The translations under genes were made by a program, and so were the position numbers. A DNA stretch of 15,964 nt from an uncultured Campylobacter sp. (GTDB lineage Bacteria; Campylobacterota; Campylobacteria; Campylobacterales; Campylobacteraceae), in assembly GCA_937875715.1 (NCBI GenBank), contig CALEHZ010000255.1:1-15964 (forward strand), given 5' to 3'. Numbering within the stretch: position 1 is the stretch's first letter; each line of letters begins with the position of its first letter. Positions 12,653 through 15,964 of this stretch are shown piece after piece. The notes beneath the pieces were generated by a model. That model did not search any database and had not been told where the DNA came from. It saw only the letters and a program-made list of their open reading frames with translations.

Positions 12653-13318
12653 ATGATAGAAACAATTTACAAAAAATCATTAGATGTATTACTAAAAAAG
12701 CCATTTCGTTTATGGGGAATTTCACTTCTATGTGGAATAATAATATTTTTATTGAATATTTTATTTGGTTTATCGATAGGTATTTCTATTGCAATTTCTC
12801 TTGCTCTTGATGCATCTATGACTTTAATTTACCTCCGTGGTTATCGAGGAGAAGAAATTTGTAATGAACAGCTTTTTGATTCTTTGAAAGATGCAAAAAT
12901 AGCAAAAAGAGTAATATGTGGTATGGCATGGAAAATATTATGGGTATTTATTTGGTTGCTTATACCAATTATTGGCATATTTTTTGCAATAAAAAAAGCA
13001 TATGCATATAGATTGACACCATATATTTTGATGCAGGAACCAGATATTTCTATTATGGATGCTATAAAAGTATCTGAGCAGCGTACGAATGGTTTTAAAT
13101 TAAAAATGTTCATAGCAGACTTTTTAATTTTTATTACTATTTGCGCTATCGTATTTATACTTGCGCTTATTTCACTTATTCCATTAATTGGAATCTTATC
13201 TTACATTGTTTTATCAATATTTATGTTAGGTGTATCATTATTGTTACCTTTATTTTTAGGACTCATAAAAGCTGCTTTTTATGAGGAAATTATGCATGGA
13301 ACTATTATAATTCAGTAG
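12653..13318 (+). CDS. DUF975-like integral membrane protein
   Basis: This 221-aa, very hydrophobic protein has about five or six transmembrane segments (around residues 20-55, 93-112, 152-180, 183-212). The segment KKAYAYRLTPYILMQEPDISIMDAIKVSEQ followed by NGFKLKMFIADF matches the layout of the Firmicutes DUF975 family (Y..TPYIL...P......AI..S....G.K..LF). FYEEIM near the C-terminus matches the usual FYE.L ending. Function of the family is not known to me. The start is certain: GGAGG and a consensus promoter. It is followed by a bidirectional terminator, so it is monocistronic. Confidence 0.65.
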   Translation: MIETIYKKSLDVLLKKPFRLWGISLLCGIIIFLLNILFGLSIGISIAISLALDASMTLIYLRGYRGEEICNEQLFDSLKDAKIAKRVICGMAWKILWVFIWLLIPIIGIFFAIKKAYAYRLTPYILMQEPDISIMDAIKVSEQRTNGFKLKMFIADFLIFITICAIVFILALISLIPLIGILSYIVLSIFMLGVSLLLPLFLGLIKAAFYEEIMHGTIIIQ

Positions 13319-13338
13319 TTTTATATGATTTAAAATAA

Positions 13339-13378
13339 GTATAAAAAGGTGTAGTTTTTTGGCTACACCTTTTTATAC
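13339..13378. terminator. Bidirectional terminator, perfect 16-bp stem
   Basis: 13339-13354 and 13363-13378 are exact complements, with an 8-nt loop TTTTTTGG. The stem holds GGTGTAG/CTACACC flanked by A5 and T5 arms, so each strand reads a GC core followed by T-rich sequence. It separates two convergent genes and can serve both. Confidence 0.93.
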
Positions 13379-13390
13379 GTAATGAAATTT

Positions 13391-14122
13391 TCAATTTAGG
13401 AATGGAATATAAGCTGAAAGAACTGCAAAAATTACAGCTGGTAACATATTTGAAACTTTGATTCTAAATTTACCATCAAATAAAAGATTTAAACCAACAC
13501 AAAGAATTAATACTGAACCAACGAGAGACAAATTACTAATAGCAAGATCGTTTAAAATAGGTGAAATAAGTCTAGAAAGTAATGTAATGCTTCCTTGGAA
13601 TAATGCTACAGGAATAGCTGAAAATACGCAACCTTTTCCCATTGAAGCTGATAGTATTATTATGATTACAAAGTCAAGAATTGATTTAGTAAGTAAGGTA
13701 GTATAATCATGTAATATTCCATCTTGAATAGAACCCATGATGGCCATTGCACCGATGCATACGGTAAATGTTGCATTTAAAAATCCATCAACGAATTTTA
13801 CATCTTTAGCATTTCCTGTTTTTTGTTTTAACCAAATTCCAAATTTTTCTGTTTTGGCATCAATATCTATTATTTCTCCAATTATTGTTCCTAAAATCAT
13901 TGAAAATAAAAGTACATAAGTTCCTTTTGTTCCTATATTACCTTCAGAAATGACTAATGATTCGGAAATAAAACCTTGAACGCTTATCAGCGATATGCTG
14001 ATACCCATTGCAATTATAATTGCTTTTTGCAATTTTTCATTAAAAAATTTTCCTAATGTTAGTCCGATTATTCCCGCTACTATAATAGCGACAGTATTTA
14101 TTATTGTTCCAAGTCCTGGCAT
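13391..14122 (-). CDS. DUF554 family membrane protein
   Basis: This 243-aa protein begins MPGLGTIINTVAIIVAGIIGL, the characteristic N-terminus of the DUF554 family found widely in Firmicutes. About seven hydrophobic segments follow. Family features seen are the LFSMILGTIIGEIIDID stretch (about 72-88), FVDGFLNATFTVCIGAMAIMGSIQDG (about 109-134) with the GxxxxxGSIQDG turn, and VALFQGSITL (about 171-180). The molecular role is not established to my knowledge; a transporter has been assumed. The start codon lacks a strong ribosome binding site, but the MPGLGT start is family-typical. It has its own extended -10 promoter and shares the downstream terminator. Confidence 0.88.
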   Translation of the reverse strand: MPGLGTIINTVAIIVAGIIGLTLGKFFNEKLQKAIIIAMGISISLISVQGFISESLVISEGNIGTKGTYVLLFSMILGTIIGEIIDIDAKTEKFGIWLKQKTGNAKDVKFVDGFLNATFTVCIGAMAIMGSIQDGILHDYTTLLTKSILDFVIIIILSASMGKGCVFSAIPVALFQGSITLLSRLISPILNDLAISNLSLVGSVLILCVGLNLLFDGKFRIKVSNMLPAVIFAVLSAYIPFLN

Positions 14123-14170
14123 TTTGTTTAATCCATTTTATCTAATATATTATGCTAAATGCACTTAATG

Positions 14171-14179
14171 ATTATAACA
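14171..14179 (-). promoter_or_regulatory. Extended -10 promoter for the DUF554 gene
   Basis: On the minus strand TGT-TATAAT reads 14179-14171, a TGN extended -10 with a perfect hexamer. No good -35 is visible 17 nt upstream, which an extended -10 can tolerate. It is 49 nt before the start codon. Confidence 0.6.
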
Positions 14180-14260
14180 AATAATATTAAAAATGTATTG
14201 ATTTAATTAATATGAAATTGTAAAAGTTCTTTTCTTATATTATTAATTTTATTTTTTTGC

Positions 14261-14293
14261 AAATAAAAAGAGTTACACCGTTCGATGTAACCC
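14261..14293 (-). terminator. Terminator of the SGNH-hydrolase gene
   Basis: Read on the minus strand, GGGTTACA (14293-14286) pairs with TGTAACTC (14277-14270), eight pairs including one G-U, with an 8-nt loop and then TTTTT. It lies 20 nt after the stop codon of the gene at 14314 and separates it from the DUF554 promoter. Confidence 0.85.
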
Positions 14294-14313
14294 TTTGTAA
14301 ATATATTTGTGTA

Positions 14314-15963
14314 TTATTTCATCATGAATTCTGGACAATCAACAAGTGCACGCATATAAAGTGCCTGAGCACCTAAAGCTGTTGGGTGAACTTTATCTGT
14401 TGAAAGCATGCCAGTGTACCAAACATTATCATCAAGAGCTCCTACAGCTGTTGCAAAATCAATATATCTGTAGCCACTGTTAATAACCCATTCATTTTTC
14501 ATTTTATTGCTTCTCTCTGGAACATTTGGAATTGTTGTAAGAATTGGTGTAACACCATATTGTTCGCAAAGTTCAAGGAATTTATTTACACTATTCATCC
14601 AGTTAGAGTTAGGAGCTGTTGCTGTATCAGCATCATTCATACCAAGACACCAAACTGCATATTGTGGAATACCATGAGTAAGAGCTGTTTTGAAATCTTC
14701 TAAACCTTTTGCAGAACCCATTCCAGGGAAACCGAATAAAAGAACATTTGTATAACCATTACTTACAAGGTAAGAAGTCCATCTTTCGTTAGATGTTGGG
14801 TTAAAATATGAATCTCCAAATGCATATAATCCTGAACGGAATCCATCACACATCCAATTTGCTGTAACGTTAGTAACTGAAATACTTGAAGTTTCTACAA
14901 ATACTGAACCATTTCTACCAGCCCAGTTAACATCTTTAAGAGTATACATACCAGAAGCAGTCATAATTGTTATATTTGCTTTTCCGAATGATACATCAAT
15001 TGTAACTGAAAGGAAACCTTGTAATTTAAGACCATGAGATACATCTCTGTCTGTTTGAAGGGATGTATAATATGAATTAACTTTAAGGTTTGTTGGTGTG
15101 ATTTCAACATAACTAGCACTGTATTCAGTTTTACCATGACCAAGTCTAATTACAGTAGATGCAGGAACTGTTGCAGGAAGTTCACAGTAGAAAGACATCT
15201 TTTTATTATTAATTATTGTGTTAGCTTCGAGATAAAGTGGCTTTCCACTTTCGAGTTTGTCGACTGTTTTTGTAACAGCTTCTGAACGTAATGATTGTGA
15301 AGCAACAGCGCTAATATTTTGAGAACTTGAAGCAAGTTTATTTAAAATATCATCTGAAATATATTCACTCTTAAGTTGTACTTTATCTTCTTTTCCTACA
15401 ATCATAACGTCTTGATCTTCATATTTCGTATAGAAAGTTAAAATGATATAGTCAACGCCGTTAGGTACTGTAAAATCAAATACTCCTTCTGCTCCAAGAA
15501 GCACTTGATTATCATTTTCATCAAATGTTGCAACAAATCTAACATCTAGTTTTGATGTTGTTCCTTTCTTTACAGCAGAAACTACATCCCCAGCTTTAAC
15601 ATAAATTTTTTCTGTTCTAACATATGCAGGATTTCCTTTTCCAGCACCACGACCATCGTGCCAAACATATCCATCTTCAACTTTTGGAGTTAGAATCTTA
15701 TTTGTATCAACTTGAACTGTTTCAAAATAACCTTCAAGACTATCGAAAATTTCTTTCATTGCATTACCTACTGCAACAGCATCAGCTGCAGCACCTTCTT
15801 TTGTAAATGTTTTATCTATTGCACAAGCAATTTGGCTAAGCCAGTCTTTTTCTGTTCCAACAAAACCATTATCAACAGCTACATCATAAGCTGTTTTACC
15901 AGTATCACCTTTATCGCCTTTATCTCCTTTTGGACCACCAAGAACATTTCCTACATTTAAAGG
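14314..15963 (-). CDS. Collagen-like repeat protein with C-terminal SGNH/GDSL hydrolase domain (5' truncated)
   Basis: The frame stays open to the window edge, giving the last 549 residues. They start with GXY triplets (GPK-GDK-GDK-GDT-G at residues 10-22) and then KTAYDVAVDNGFVGTEKDWL, a motif common in phage tail/baseplate and Firmicutes surface proteins. A helical linker and a beta-rich region with carbohydrate-binding-like character (about 75-370) follow. The C-terminal SGNH esterase domain has block I AFGDSYF with nucleophile S385, a block II-like Gly in FGFPGMGSA, block III LGMND with N443, and block V STDKVHP with D523 and H526, so it is catalytically complete. A likely role is deacetylation of surface glycans, either by a prophage tail-associated protein or by a wall-exposed protein. 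No adjacent phage genes are visible to decide. An internal ATG at 15757-15759 exists but would cut off the collagen part and lacks support as a start. Confidence 0.85.
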   Translation of the reverse strand, partial: PLNVGNVLGGPKGDKGDKGDTGKTAYDVAVDNGFVGTEKDWLSQIACAIDKTFTKEGAAADAVAVGNAMKEIFDSLEGYFETVQVDTNKILTPKVEDGYVWHDGRGAGKGNPAYVRTEKIYVKAGDVVSAVKKGTTSKLDVRFVATFDENDNQVLLGAEGVFDFTVPNGVDYIILTFYTKYEDQDVMIVGKEDKVQLKSEYISDDILNKLASSSQNISAVASQSLRSEAVTKTVDKLESGKPLYLEANTIINNKKMSFYCELPATVPASTVIRLGHGKTEYSASYVEITPTNLKVNSYYTSLQTDRDVSHGLKLQGFLSVTIDVSFGKANITIMTASGMYTLKDVNWAGRNGSVFVETSSISVTNVTANWMCDGFRSGLYAFGDSYFNPTSNERWTSYLVSNGYTNVLLFGFPGMGSAKGLEDFKTALTHGIPQYAVWCLGMNDADTATAPNSNWMNSVNKFLELCEQYGVTPILTTIPNVPERSNKMKNEWVINSGYRYIDFATAVGALDDNVWYTGMLSTDKVHPTALGAQALYMRALVDCPEFMMK

Positions 15964-15964
15964 T

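Overview
The window looks like DNA from a Campylobacter-like epsilonproteobacterium (Campylobacterota) over most of its length, bounded on both sides by sequence that reads differently. The central block, about 373-12185, is AT-rich and prefers AAA, TTT and AGA codons. Its promoter boxes are TATAAT or TACAAT without a clear -35, and the palindrome GAATTTTATAAAATTC recurs between genes. Its genes (short AddB without a Walker A motif, AddA, a FixH-like protein, family-2 ThiF, a Cache-domain chemoreceptor) fit Campylobacter. The fragment before it (1 to about 372) encodes an OmpA C-terminal domain with CAG, AAG, CTC, CGT and CGC codons and a Bacteroidales-like sequence. The segment after it (about 12190-15964) carries Firmicutes-type genes, a TTGACA-N17-TACAAT promoter and a GGAGG ribosome binding site. 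I therefore suspect a chimeric metagenomic contig, or less likely two horizontal-transfer junctions.

Layout. 1-372: OmpA peptidoglycan-binding domain, partial, followed by a very strong terminator. 468-2855: an MscS channel, a HAD phosphatase and ThiF with a ThiS-like N-terminal domain, all on the plus strand. 2856-3015: a cluster of AT-rich hairpin repeats. 3016-8666: a FixH-like membrane protein, addB and addA, tightly packed (26-nt overlap, then 1 nt between genes). The addA stop codon sits inside its terminator stem. 8667-9317: about 650 nt with no ordinary gene, but with a 26-codon hydrophobic microprotein, a terminator just upstream of it, several hairpins and a short tandem repeat. 9318-12128: three minus-strand genes, namely a large Cache-domain chemoreceptor, a small secreted Cys-containing protein and an unrecognised 143-aa protein with its own promoter.

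12191-15964: the 3' part of a patatin-like phospholipase gene that has lost its serine half at the junction. It is followed by a DUF975-like membrane protein with a strong promoter, a DUF554 membrane protein facing it across a perfect 16-bp bidirectional terminator, and the 3' part of a large protein with collagen-like GXY repeats and an SGNH/GDSL esterase domain.

Functionally, AddAB is the RecBCD-type double-strand break repair helicase-nuclease. FixH-like proteins belong to cbb3 oxidase maturation, and in C. jejuni, as I recall, addBA lies just downstream of that locus, so this order looks conserved. I found no clear evidence of a new multi-gene system. The points most worth following are the two junctions, the apparent loss of the AddB iron-sulfur cysteines, the microprotein behind an attenuator-like hairpin, and the dispersed AAAATTC palindromes.
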